Part shown: positions 1 to 5,333 of the stretch, one piece after another
Layout of the letters: each line of letters begins with the position of its first letter
How positions within the stretch are numbered: position 1 is the stretch's first letter
NCBI GenBank assembly: GCA_023269455.1
Contig: JAHFTG010000171.1
Span: forward strand, 1 to 5,333
Length of the DNA stretch: 5,333 bases
Source of the DNA: Opitutaceae bacterium
Lineage (GTDB): Bacteria > Verrucomicrobiota > Verrucomicrobiia > Opitutales > Opitutaceae
Direction of reading: 5' to 3'
The notes under the pieces: generated by a model
The model's input: only the letters and a program-made list of their open reading frames with translations
The model's database searches: none
Told to the model about the DNA's origin: nothing
Translations under genes and position numbers: made by a program

Positions 1-2
1 AA

Positions 3-404
3 ACCACCCAGGCTGGTCCCGGCGGCGGACAACTCGCCACAGTCTTCGGCCTCGACGGCCATGTGTGGATTGTTGATCGCACCGGCGTGCACCGCTCCAG
101 CGACCACGCGAACACGTTCAAGCTCGTAAGCTCCGACATCACCGGAGCCCTCATCGCTTTCGGCTGCGCCGCCCCCGGCTCCACCATTCCGGTCGCCTAC
201 GTCTCCGGCCGACGCGGCGAAGAACGCGGCATTTTCCGCAGCCTCGACGGCGGCAAAGCCTGGACGCGCCTCAACCCCGACAACCTCCAGTTCAACCAGA
301 TCAGCGCCCTCGCCGGCGACCCCCGGGTTTTTGGTCGCGTTTACATCGGCACCCGCGGACGTGGCATCTTCTATGGCGAACCCGCCACCGCCGCCCGTCG
401 CTGA
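3..404 (+). CDS. C-terminal end of a GH74-like xyloglucanase / BNR-repeat beta-propeller protein (5' partial)
   Basis: The reading frame is open from the window's left edge to the TGA at 402-404, giving 133 residues; the GTG at 63 is only an internal codon, since the similarity continues upstream of it. Two Asp-box (BNR) motifs are visible: a degenerate one, SSDHANTF (residues 32-39), and a better one, SLDGGKAW (80-87), which fits S-x-D-x-G-x-T-W with Ala for Thr. Between and after them, the pattern 'FGCAAPGS', 'GIFRS', 'GDPRVFGRVYIGTRGRGIFYG' in spaced blocks closely follows the last blade of GH74 xyloglucanases and oligoxyloglucan cellobiohydrolases, which hydrolyse the beta-1,4-glucan backbone of xyloglucan. 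The protein ends seven residues after the final YG, so no carbohydrate-binding or anchoring domain follows. Catalytic Asp residues and any signal peptide lie outside the window, so activity and secretion cannot be judged. Another BNR-propeller protein is the main alternative. Confidence 0.8.
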   Translation, partial: TTQAGPGGGQLATVFGLDGHVWIVDRTGVHRSSDHANTFKLVSSDITGALIAFGCAAPGSTIPVAYVSGRRGEERGIFRSLDGGKAWTRLNPDNLQFNQISALAGDPRVFGRVYIGTRGRGIFYGEPATAARR

Positions 405-458
405 CCCCGCCGCGATCTTCCGCGCCCACCTCCCGCACACGCTGCCTCTCCCCGCCCC

Positions 459-1601
459 ATGGCCAACGTCACCATCACGAACCTCGAAAAGGTTTACCCC
501 GAAAAAAACGGCCCCGGCGTCAAAGTCGTCCACGGTATCAACCTCGAAATCAAGGACCGCGAATTCATGGTCCTCGTCGGCCCCTCCGGCTGCGGCAAAT
601 CCACCACCCTGCGCATGATCGCCGGCCTCGAGGAAATCTCCGGCGGCACCATCGCCATCGACAACAAAGAGGTGAACAACGTCCTCCCGAAAGACCGTGA
701 CATCGCGATGGTTTTCCAAAACTACGCGCTCTACCCGCACATGTCCGTTTACGAGAACATGGCCTTCGGCCTGAAGCTGCGCAAAATGCCCAAATCCGAG
801 ATCGATGCCCGCGTGCGCGACGCCTCCGCCATGCTCGGCCTTGACGCCTACCTCGACCGCAAGCCCAAGGCCCTCTCCGGCGGCCAACGTCAACGCGTCG
901 CCGTCGGCCGCGCCATCGTGCGCAAGCCCAAGGTATTCCTCTTCGACGAACCCCTCTCCAACCTCGACGCGAAGATGCGCGTCTCCACGCGCACCGAGAT
1001 CTCCAAGCTCCACGCCAAGCTCGGCGCGACCATGGTTTACGTCACCCACGACCAGGTCGAAGCCATGACCATGGGCGACCGTATCTGCGTCATGAAGGAC
1101 GGCCGCATCATGCAAGTTGATACTCCTCTCAAACTCTACAACCACCCCGCCAACCTCTTCGTCGCCGGCTTCATCGGCAGCCCCGCGATGAACCTCTTCA
1201 AAGGCCGCCTGCAACGCGCGCCCGACGCCGCCGACCTCCTGGAATTCGTCGAGACCAACGACCAATCCGCCACGCCCGTGCGCGTGACGCTCGACGTCCG
1301 CCTCTCCGCCCGCGGCGCGAACCACGTGGGCAAGGATGTCGTCTTCGGCATCCGCCCAGAAGACGTGTTGGACACGTTGACCGTCGCCAAGCCCAATCCC
1401 GCGCACACCAACGAGGTTAAAGTCGAAGTGTGCGAACCCATGGGCGCGGAGACCTACCTCTACCTCACCACCGGAGCCACCAGCTTCATCGCCCGTGTCT
1501 CCCCCACCGACCAGTTCGACGTCGGCCAATCGGTAAAGGTCACCTTCAAACTGGAGGCCGCCCACCTCTTCGACCCCGCCACCGAGCAGGCGCTGAGCTA
1601 A
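459..1601 (+). CDS. ugpC: Carbohydrate ABC importer ATP-binding protein, MalK/UgpC/MsmX type
   Basis: This is the cytoplasmic ATPase that drives a CUT1-type sugar importer. At 380 residues it has the usual family length. All nucleotide-binding elements are intact: Walker A GPSGCGKST (41-49), Q-loop Gln87 in VFQNYALYPH, signature LSGGQRQRV (139-147), Walker B VFLFDEP (159-165) with catalytic Glu164, D-loop SNLD (167-170) and switch His197 in VTHDQ. From about residue 235 a C-terminal TOBE/MOP-like regulatory domain follows, with the characteristic GIRPED (297-302). The ATG at 459 gives the normal N-terminus (MANVTITNLEKVY), although no Shine-Dalgarno motif precedes it. It lies 54 bp after the GH74-like gene and 23 bp before GH43, suggesting one transcript. 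No permease or binding protein is present, so it may be a shared ATPase like MsmX. The symbol is a family label; glycerol-3-phosphate is not implied, and hemicellulose oligosaccharides are the inferred cargo. Confidence 0.95.
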   Translation: MANVTITNLEKVYPEKNGPGVKVVHGINLEIKDREFMVLVGPSGCGKSTTLRMIAGLEEISGGTIAIDNKEVNNVLPKDRDIAMVFQNYALYPHMSVYENMAFGLKLRKMPKSEIDARVRDASAMLGLDAYLDRKPKALSGGQRQRVAVGRAIVRKPKVFLFDEPLSNLDAKMRVSTRTEISKLHAKLGATMVYVTHDQVEAMTMGDRICVMKDGRIMQVDTPLKLYNHPANLFVAGFIGSPAMNLFKGRLQRAPDAADLLEFVETNDQSATPVRVTLDVRLSARGANHVGKDVVFGIRPEDVLDTLTVAKPNPAHTNEVKVEVCEPMGAETYLYLTTGATSFIARVSPTDQFDVGQSVKVTFKLEAAHLFDPATEQALS

Positions 1602-1624
1602 ACCCACGTCCGCCTTTCTATCGC

Positions 1625-3154
1625 ATGAGCCCGGCTCCGCAGCCCTTCCTCACCGCCACGTCCCCGGTGCCTGCGTTCAAGGCGCAACGCAAAGCCGACC
1701 TCGGCGACGGCACCTTTCTGAATCCCATCCTGGCCGGCGACTATGCCGACCCTTCCGTGCTCAAGGACGGAGACGACTACTACCTGGTCCACTCCTCCTT
1801 CTTCAACACCCCCGGCCTGCTCGTCTGGCACTCCCGCGATCTGGTCAACTGGCAGCCCCTCGGCCCGGCCCTGCGCCAACCCGTCGGCTCCGTCTGGGCC
1901 CCCGATATCTGCAAACACGAAGGCCGCTACTACATCTATTTCCCCGTGCTGGCCGACAACCGCATCACCAACATGGTCGTCCACGCCGAGTCTCCGCGCG
2001 GACCGTGGAGCGCTCCGATCGACCTTAAAATCGGCAACATCGACCCCGGCCACGCCCTGGACGAAAACGGCAAACGCTACCTCTTCATGAGCGCCGGCTA
2101 CCGCGTGCCGTTGAGCGCCGACGGACTCTCCGTCACCGGCCCGGAGGAAAAAGTTTACGACGGCTGGCAATACCCCGAGGAGTGGGACGTCGAAACCTTC
2201 GCCCAGGAAGGCCCCAAAATCCTGCGACGCGGTGACTACTACTACATGGTGCTCGCCGAAGGCGGCACCGCCGGCCCCGCCACCAGCCACATGGTCATCA
2301 TGGCCCGGTCCCTCAGCCTCGACGGCCCGTGGGAAAACTCGCCGCACAACCCGGTGATCCGCACGACATCCCCGAGTGAAAAATGGTGGTCGCGCGGCCA
2401 CGCCACGCTCGTGCCCGGTCCGGACGGCCAACAATGGTATCTGGTTTACCACGCCTATGAGAACGGCCACTACAACCTCGGCCGCCACACCCTGCTCGAA
2501 CCGGTCGAATGGACCGACGACGGCTGGGTAAAACCAATCGACGGCATCGACGTCGCCGCCCCGATTCCCATGCCCGCCCGCGGCATGCCAGTGCCGCACG
2601 GCTTCACGTTCTCCGACGATTTCTCCACCGACAAAATCGGCGTGCAATGGTCGCTCTTCCGCGCCGCTGGCGAAGCCCCGGCTACCGTTTGCATCGAGGA
2701 CGCCACCCTGCGGCTGCAAGCGCGCGGCACGTCGCCCAAGGACGGCTCGATCCTCGCCTTCATCGCGGGCGACCACGATTACGAGGTGCAGGTGGAAGTT
2801 GAAAGCGACGCCGAGGCCACGGCCGGGTTACTCGTCCACTACAGCGAGCGCCTCTTCGCCGGACTCGGGATCTCCGACCAACAACTCTTAGAATACGGCA
2901 AAGGCGACACCACCGCGTTTCCCAAGCCGCCGCACCTCGGCTCGCGCTTTTTCCTGCGCCTGCGCAACGCCAACAACGTCATGACGACGTGGCATAGTGC
3001 CGACGGCCAAGAGTGGAAACGCCACTGGATACAATTCGAGGTATCCGGCTACCACCACAACGTGGCCGGCGCGTTCCTCAGCCTGCGCCCCGCCCTGTTT
3101 GCCGCCGGCCAAGGCACGGTCCGTTTCCGCGACTTCCGCTATCACGTCTTATAA
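1625..3154 (+). CDS. Glycoside hydrolase family 43 enzyme (beta-xylosidase / alpha-L-arabinofuranosidase type), probably cytoplasmic
   Basis: The 509-residue product has an N-terminal five-bladed GH43 propeller (about residues 30-320) and a C-terminal beta-sandwich (about 325-509). The three expected inverting catalytic residues are present: general base Asp42 in YADPSV, pKa-modulating Asp140 in NIDPGHA, and general acid Glu195 in AQEGPKI. The conserved WAPDI stands at 91-95. The C-terminal part opens with FSDDFS and resembles the concanavalin-like domain that follows many GH43 xylosidases and helps close the active site. The frame is open further upstream, but the ATG at 1625 is preferred because earlier starts lie inside the ATPase gene and GH43 similarity begins near residue 30. 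The N-terminus has no hydrophobic core, so no signal peptide is seen. Together with the adjacent importer ATPase this suggests action on imported oligosaccharides. The exact substrate (xylosyl or arabinosyl) cannot be read from the sequence. Confidence 0.92.
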   Translation: MSPAPQPFLTATSPVPAFKAQRKADLGDGTFLNPILAGDYADPSVLKDGDDYYLVHSSFFNTPGLLVWHSRDLVNWQPLGPALRQPVGSVWAPDICKHEGRYYIYFPVLADNRITNMVVHAESPRGPWSAPIDLKIGNIDPGHALDENGKRYLFMSAGYRVPLSADGLSVTGPEEKVYDGWQYPEEWDVETFAQEGPKILRRGDYYYMVLAEGGTAGPATSHMVIMARSLSLDGPWENSPHNPVIRTTSPSEKWWSRGHATLVPGPDGQQWYLVYHAYENGHYNLGRHTLLEPVEWTDDGWVKPIDGIDVAAPIPMPARGMPVPHGFTFSDDFSTDKIGVQWSLFRAAGEAPATVCIEDATLRLQARGTSPKDGSILAFIAGDHDYEVQVEVESDAEATAGLLVHYSERLFAGLGISDQQLLEYGKGDTTAFPKPPHLGSRFFLRLRNANNVMTTWHSADGQEWKRHWIQFEVSGYHHNVAGAFLSLRPALFAAGQGTVRFRDFRYHVL

Positions 3155-3182
3155 CTTCATAAAACGTGTCTGGCCCACGGAC

Positions 3183-3189
3183 TAGGAGG
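3183..3189 (+). promoter_or_regulatory. Perfect Shine-Dalgarno-like motif TAGGAGG
   Basis: TAGGAGG matches the anti-Shine-Dalgarno sequence and stands six bases before a GTG at 3196 and ten before an ATG at 3200. None of the four complete genes has a comparable motif, which makes this one stand out. The ATG frame runs to 3415, deep into gmd, and looks like a shadow; the GTG frame ends exactly at the gmd start. The motif may be a chance occurrence, since gmd itself begins more than 110 bases downstream and cannot use it directly. Confidence 0.35.
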
Positions 3190-3278
3190 CGGCGCGTGCA
3201 TGGCAGGACGAGCGGCGCAGCATCCCATCGGTTTGCTTTTGCAATCCCGCATACGGACTTGCCCGCCGCCGCGCCGCC
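3188..3278 (+). repeat. 9-bp perfect inverted repeat in the gmd leader
   Basis: GGCGGCGCG at 3188-3196 is the exact reverse complement of CGCGCCGCC at 3270-3278, with 73 bases between. The left arm begins in the last two bases of the TAGGAGG motif and ends on the first base of the GTG, so pairing in RNA would hide that ribosome-binding site. The right arm sits in a low-complexity GCC/CGC run where several registers could pair, so a chance match in GC-rich DNA is quite possible. Confidence 0.3.
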
Positions 3279-3303
3279 GCGCAATTTCCATCCTTACCCA
3301 TGA
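3196..3303 (+). CDS. Possible 35-residue leader ORF overlapping the gmd start
   Basis: This GTG-started ORF lies six bases after a perfect TAGGAGG and ends with a TGA that overlaps the gmd ATG in the arrangement ATGA (3300-3303), the classical layout for translational coupling. The predicted peptide is rich in Ala, Pro and His, has no membrane segment, and resembles no family I know. Against it, G/C at third codon positions is about 63 percent, lower than the strong bias in the neighbouring genes, and part of the peptide is encoded by a simple GCC/CCG run. It could be a coupling leader for gmd or a chance ORF; I lean towards chance. Confidence 0.2.
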   Translation: MHGRTSGAASHRFAFAIPHTDLPAAAPPRNFHPYP

Positions 3304-4319
3304 AGAAAGCCCTCATCACCGGAATCACTGGACAGGACGGATCGTATCTCGCCGAGCTCTTGCTCGCCAAAGGCTACGAGGTTCACGGCGTCATCCGCCG
3401 CTCCTCCACCTTTAACACCAGCCGCATCGACCATCTTTACAGCGATCCCCACCTCAACGGCGTCCGCCTCTTTCTTCACTACGGCGATCTCGCCGACTCC
3501 GTGCAGATGGTGAAACTTCTCTACCAGCTCCAGCCCGACGAGGTCTATAACCTCGGCGCCCAGTCCCACGTCCGCGTTTCCTTCGATGTCCCTGAATACA
3601 CCGGCGATGTCGTCGGCCTCGGCGCCCAGCGCATCCTCGAAGCCATCCGCGAAGCCGGTCTCGTCGAAAAAGTCCGCTACTACCAGGCGTCCTCCTCGGA
3701 GATGTTCGGCAAGGTCCAGGAAGTCCCCCAGACGGAAAAAACCCCGTTCTGGCCGCGCTCCCCTTACGGCTGCGCCAAGATGTATGCCTACTGGCTCACC
3801 GTTAACTACCGCGAGAGCTACAATCTCCACGCGTCCAACGGCATTCTCTTCAACCACGAGTCCCCGCGCCGCGGCGAAACCTTCGTCACCCGCAAAATCA
3901 CCCGCGCCGTCGGCCGCATCAAACTCGGCCTGCAAGATTCCATCTACCTCGGTAATCTCGACGCCCAGCGCGACTGGGGCTACGCCAAGGAATACGTCGA
4001 AATGATGTGGATGATGCTCCAGCAGGACAAAGCCGACGACTATGTCGTGGGCACCAACGAGACTCACAGCGTAAAGGAATTCTGCCAGGTCGCCTTTGCC
4101 CGCGCCGGCCTCGACTGGGAAAAATACGTCAAATACGACGCCCGCTACGAACGCCCCGCCGAAGTCGAACTGCTCATCGGTGATCCCGCCAAGGCCAAAA
4201 AACAACTCGGCTGGGAACCCAAGGTTAAGTTCAAAGAGCTTGTCGAAATCATGGTCGATCACGACATTGAGCTCGCCAAACGCGAGGCCCAGATCGCCAA
4301 GCTTCCTCCTATCCTCTAA
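3300..4319 (+). CDS. gmd: GDP-mannose 4,6-dehydratase
   Basis: Gmd converts GDP-D-mannose to GDP-4-keto-6-deoxy-D-mannose in the cytoplasm using bound NADP, the first step to GDP-L-fucose and related deoxysugars. The 339-residue product is of normal length and covers the whole family. It starts with the Rossmann motif GITGQDG (8-14), followed by the Gmd-typical RRSSTFNTSRIDHLY (33-47), NLGAQSHVRVSF (84-95), and the catalytic region QASSSEMFG (129-137) with Glu134. The SDR pair Tyr156/Lys160 lies in SPYGCAK, and the block LFNHESPRRGETFVTRKI spans 183-200. Near the C-terminus RPAEVELLIGDP and KAKKQLGW are also diagnostic. Position 132 is Ser where E. coli has catalytic Thr132, a conservative hydroxyl replacement. 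The ATG at 3300 gives the standard N-terminus (MKKALITGITGQDG); no Shine-Dalgarno motif precedes it. It lies 23 bp before fcl, which catalyses the next step. Confidence 0.98.
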   Translation: MKKALITGITGQDGSYLAELLLAKGYEVHGVIRRSSTFNTSRIDHLYSDPHLNGVRLFLHYGDLADSVQMVKLLYQLQPDEVYNLGAQSHVRVSFDVPEYTGDVVGLGAQRILEAIREAGLVEKVRYYQASSSEMFGKVQEVPQTEKTPFWPRSPYGCAKMYAYWLTVNYRESYNLHASNGILFNHESPRRGETFVTRKITRAVGRIKLGLQDSIYLGNLDAQRDWGYAKEYVEMMWMMLQQDKADDYVVGTNETHSVKEFCQVAFARAGLDWEKYVKYDARYERPAEVELLIGDPAKAKKQLGWEPKVKFKELVEIMVDHDIELAKREAQIAKLPPIL

Positions 4320-4342
4320 CCTGCAACCATCGCCCTGTCGGC

Positions 4343-5278
4343 ATGAAGATCTACATCGCGGGTCACAACGGCATGGTCGGCTCGGCACTCGTGCGCCGGT
4401 TTCAGAACGAACCGGACACGACGCTGCTCCTGCGCTCCCGTCAGGAACTCGACCTGCTCTCACAAGCCTCCGTTGACGCGTTTTTCTCCGCCGAAAAACC
4501 CGACGTCGCCATCATCGCAGCCGCCAAGGTCGGCGGCATCCACGCCAACAACACCTACCCGGCCGATTTCCTCTACGAGAATCTCGCCGTCGCCTCGAAC
4601 ACGATCCACGGCGCCTACCGCCACGGCGTCAAAAACCTGCTGTTCCTCGGTAGCTCGTGCATCTACCCGAAGCTCGCCCCGCAGCCCATGCCCGAGGACT
4701 GCCTGCTCACCAGCGCACTGGAAGCCACCAACGAAGCCTACGCCATCGCCAAGATCGCCGGCCTGAAGCTCTGCCAGTATTACCGCAAACAATACGGCGT
4801 GCGCTTCCACTCGGCCATGCCCACCAACCTCTACGGCCCGGGCGACAACTACCACCCGCAGAACTCCCACGTTCTCCCCGCCCTTATCCGTCGGTTCCAC
4901 GAAGCGCGCCTCGCCGGGAAAACCGAAGTCGTCGCCTGGGGCACGGGCACGCCGCGCCGCGAATTCCTCCACGTGGACGACCTCGCCGACGCCTGCGCCT
5001 TCCTGCTCAAGCAGGGAAATCCCCCCGATTGGATCAACGTAGGCACCGGCACCGACGTGACGATTAAAGAGCTCACCGAGACCGTTGCCGAAGTGACCGG
5101 TTTCACCGGCAAAATCCTCTGGGACGCGACCAAGCCCGACGGCACGCCGCGCAAACTCATGGACGTTTCCCGCCTGAGTAAACTCGGCTGGACCGCCCGC
5201 CTTGACCTGCGCACCGGCCTGGAAAAAACCTACGCCGCCTTCCTCGCCGAGCAGGCCTCTGGCGCGCTCCGGCAATAG
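4343..5278 (+). CDS. fcl: GDP-L-fucose synthase (GDP-4-keto-6-deoxy-D-mannose 3,5-epimerase/4-reductase)
   Basis: Fcl (also called WcaG) epimerises the Gmd product at C3 and C5 and reduces it at C4 with NADPH to give GDP-L-fucose, the fucosyl donor for surface polysaccharide, O-antigen or glycoprotein synthesis. The 311-residue protein is of standard length. It begins with the Rossmann fingerprint GHNGMVG (7-13). Family blocks follow: AAAKVGGIHANN (59-70), GSSCIYPK (103-110) with Ser104 and catalytic Cys106, and the SDR pair Tyr133/Lys137 in NEAYAIAK. Next come PTNLYGPGDNY (160-170), His176, the counterpart of E. coli His179, and RREFLHVDD (205-213). All residues known to matter in the E. coli enzyme are therefore present, shifted by three. 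The ATG at 4343 gives the usual MKIYIAGHNG start without a Shine-Dalgarno motif. With gmd 23 bp upstream it forms a typical two-gene operon. Confidence 0.98.
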   Translation: MKIYIAGHNGMVGSALVRRFQNEPDTTLLLRSRQELDLLSQASVDAFFSAEKPDVAIIAAAKVGGIHANNTYPADFLYENLAVASNTIHGAYRHGVKNLLFLGSSCIYPKLAPQPMPEDCLLTSALEATNEAYAIAKIAGLKLCQYYRKQYGVRFHSAMPTNLYGPGDNYHPQNSHVLPALIRRFHEARLAGKTEVVAWGTGTPRREFLHVDDLADACAFLLKQGNPPDWINVGTGTDVTIKELTETVAEVTGFTGKILWDATKPDGTPRKLMDVSRLSKLGWTARLDLRTGLEKTYAAFLAEQASGALRQ

Positions 5279-5300
5279 ACGGGATGGCCTCGCCTGTTGG

Positions 5301-5326
5301 CGGCTGGAGAATCTCTCCGTTTGCCG
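5301..5326 (+). terminator. Weak stem-loop after fcl, possible terminator
   Basis: Twenty-two bases after the fcl stop, GGAGA (5306-5310) can pair with TCTCC (5314-5318) around an ATC loop. An outer CGGC/GCCG pair (5301-5304 with 5323-5326) is separated from it by a T opposite GTTT. There is no T-run after the structure, so it is a poor intrinsic terminator. No gene is visible in the last 55 bases of the window. Confidence 0.2.
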
Positions 5327-5333
5327 AAACCGT

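Larger units (their letters stand above)
3155..3299 (+). other. Intergenic gap between the sugar-degradation genes and gmd-fcl
   Basis: This 145-bp stretch is the largest gap between genes in the window and separates two functional modules, so it is the likeliest place for a terminator and a new promoter. It starts with an AT-rich patch (3149-3164), has a second one at 3231-3245, and ends in a GC-rich run of GCC-type triplets at 3261-3282. I found no convincing sigma-70 -35/-10 pair and no hairpin followed by a T-run. It contains the Shine-Dalgarno-like TAGGAGG at 3183-3189 and the small ORF described separately. Read-through from GH43 into gmd cannot be excluded. Confidence 0.5.

Noticed and set aside
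1430..1624. Upstream in-frame extension of the GH43 gene into the ATPase gene
   Set aside because: The added 65 residues are Arg/Pro/His-rich shadow translation of the ATPase C-terminus and have no GH43 or signal-peptide character; ATG 1625 fits the gene boundary.
1598..2776. A 392-codon open frame on the - strand opposite the GH43 gene
   Set aside because: It lies wholly opposite a gene with clear catalytic motifs. Its product is a Val/Gly/Ala/Asp-rich low-information sequence, as expected from the complement of GC-rich codons, and shows no recognisable domain.
3149..3164. TATAAC-like -10 promoter element at the end of GH43
   Set aside because: No TTGACA-like partner lies at a suitable distance upstream, so the AT-rich patch alone is not enough to call a promoter.
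3233..3244. TTGC-TTTT-GCAA palindrome upstream of gmd
   Set aside because: The stem is only four base pairs and does not extend; it is too short to support an operator or terminator.
3200..3415. A 71-codon ORF starting at the ATG ten bases after TAGGAGG
   Set aside because: Over half of it runs through gmd in another frame and it is Arg/His/Pro-rich, as typical shadow frames are here.
3294..4463. A 389-codon open frame on the - strand opposite gmd and the start of fcl
   Set aside because: It is a mirror of the codon bias in gmd, spans the gmd-fcl junction, and has no family signature; both + strand genes are certain.
4460..5275. A 271-codon open frame on the - strand opposite fcl
   Set aside because: Same codon-bias artefact; fcl on the + strand carries all expected active-site residues.

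Overview
This GC-rich window shows five genes on the + strand and none convincing on the - strand. I infer a soil or aquatic polysaccharide-degrading bacterium, most likely Verrucomicrobiota of the Opitutaceae type. The reasons are the strong G/C preference at third codon positions, the absence of Shine-Dalgarno motifs before the main starts, and the mix of plant-cell-wall enzymes with an ABC sugar-import ATPase. No marker gene proves this placement.

Layout: (1) 3-404 is the 3' end of a beta-propeller protein, very probably a GH74-type xyloglucanase, whose start lies left of the window. (2) 459-1601 is a complete MalK/UgpC/MsmX-type ATPase of a carbohydrate ABC importer. (3) 1625-3154 is a two-domain GH43 glycosidase without a signal peptide. 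(4) A 145-bp gap at 3155-3299 holds a possible small leader ORF with the only clear Shine-Dalgarno motif noticed. (5) 3300-4319 is gmd, GDP-mannose 4,6-dehydratase, and (6) 4343-5278 is fcl, GDP-L-fucose synthase. The last 55 bases hold only a weak stem-loop.

The genes fall into two modules. The first three fit uptake and breakdown of a hemicellulose: a GH74-like enzyme cuts the polymer, an ABC importer energised by the ATPase brings in oligosaccharides, and a cytoplasmic GH43 trims arabinose or xylose from them. No permease or substrate-binding protein is present, so the ATPase either serves a transporter encoded elsewhere or is shared between several. The second module is the standard two-step route from GDP-mannose to GDP-L-fucose, which feeds surface glycan synthesis.

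I found no evidence of an undescribed system. There are no RNA genes, CRISPR arrays, insertion sequences or long repeats that I could recognise. The item most worth a second look is the short ORF and inverted repeat just upstream of gmd.
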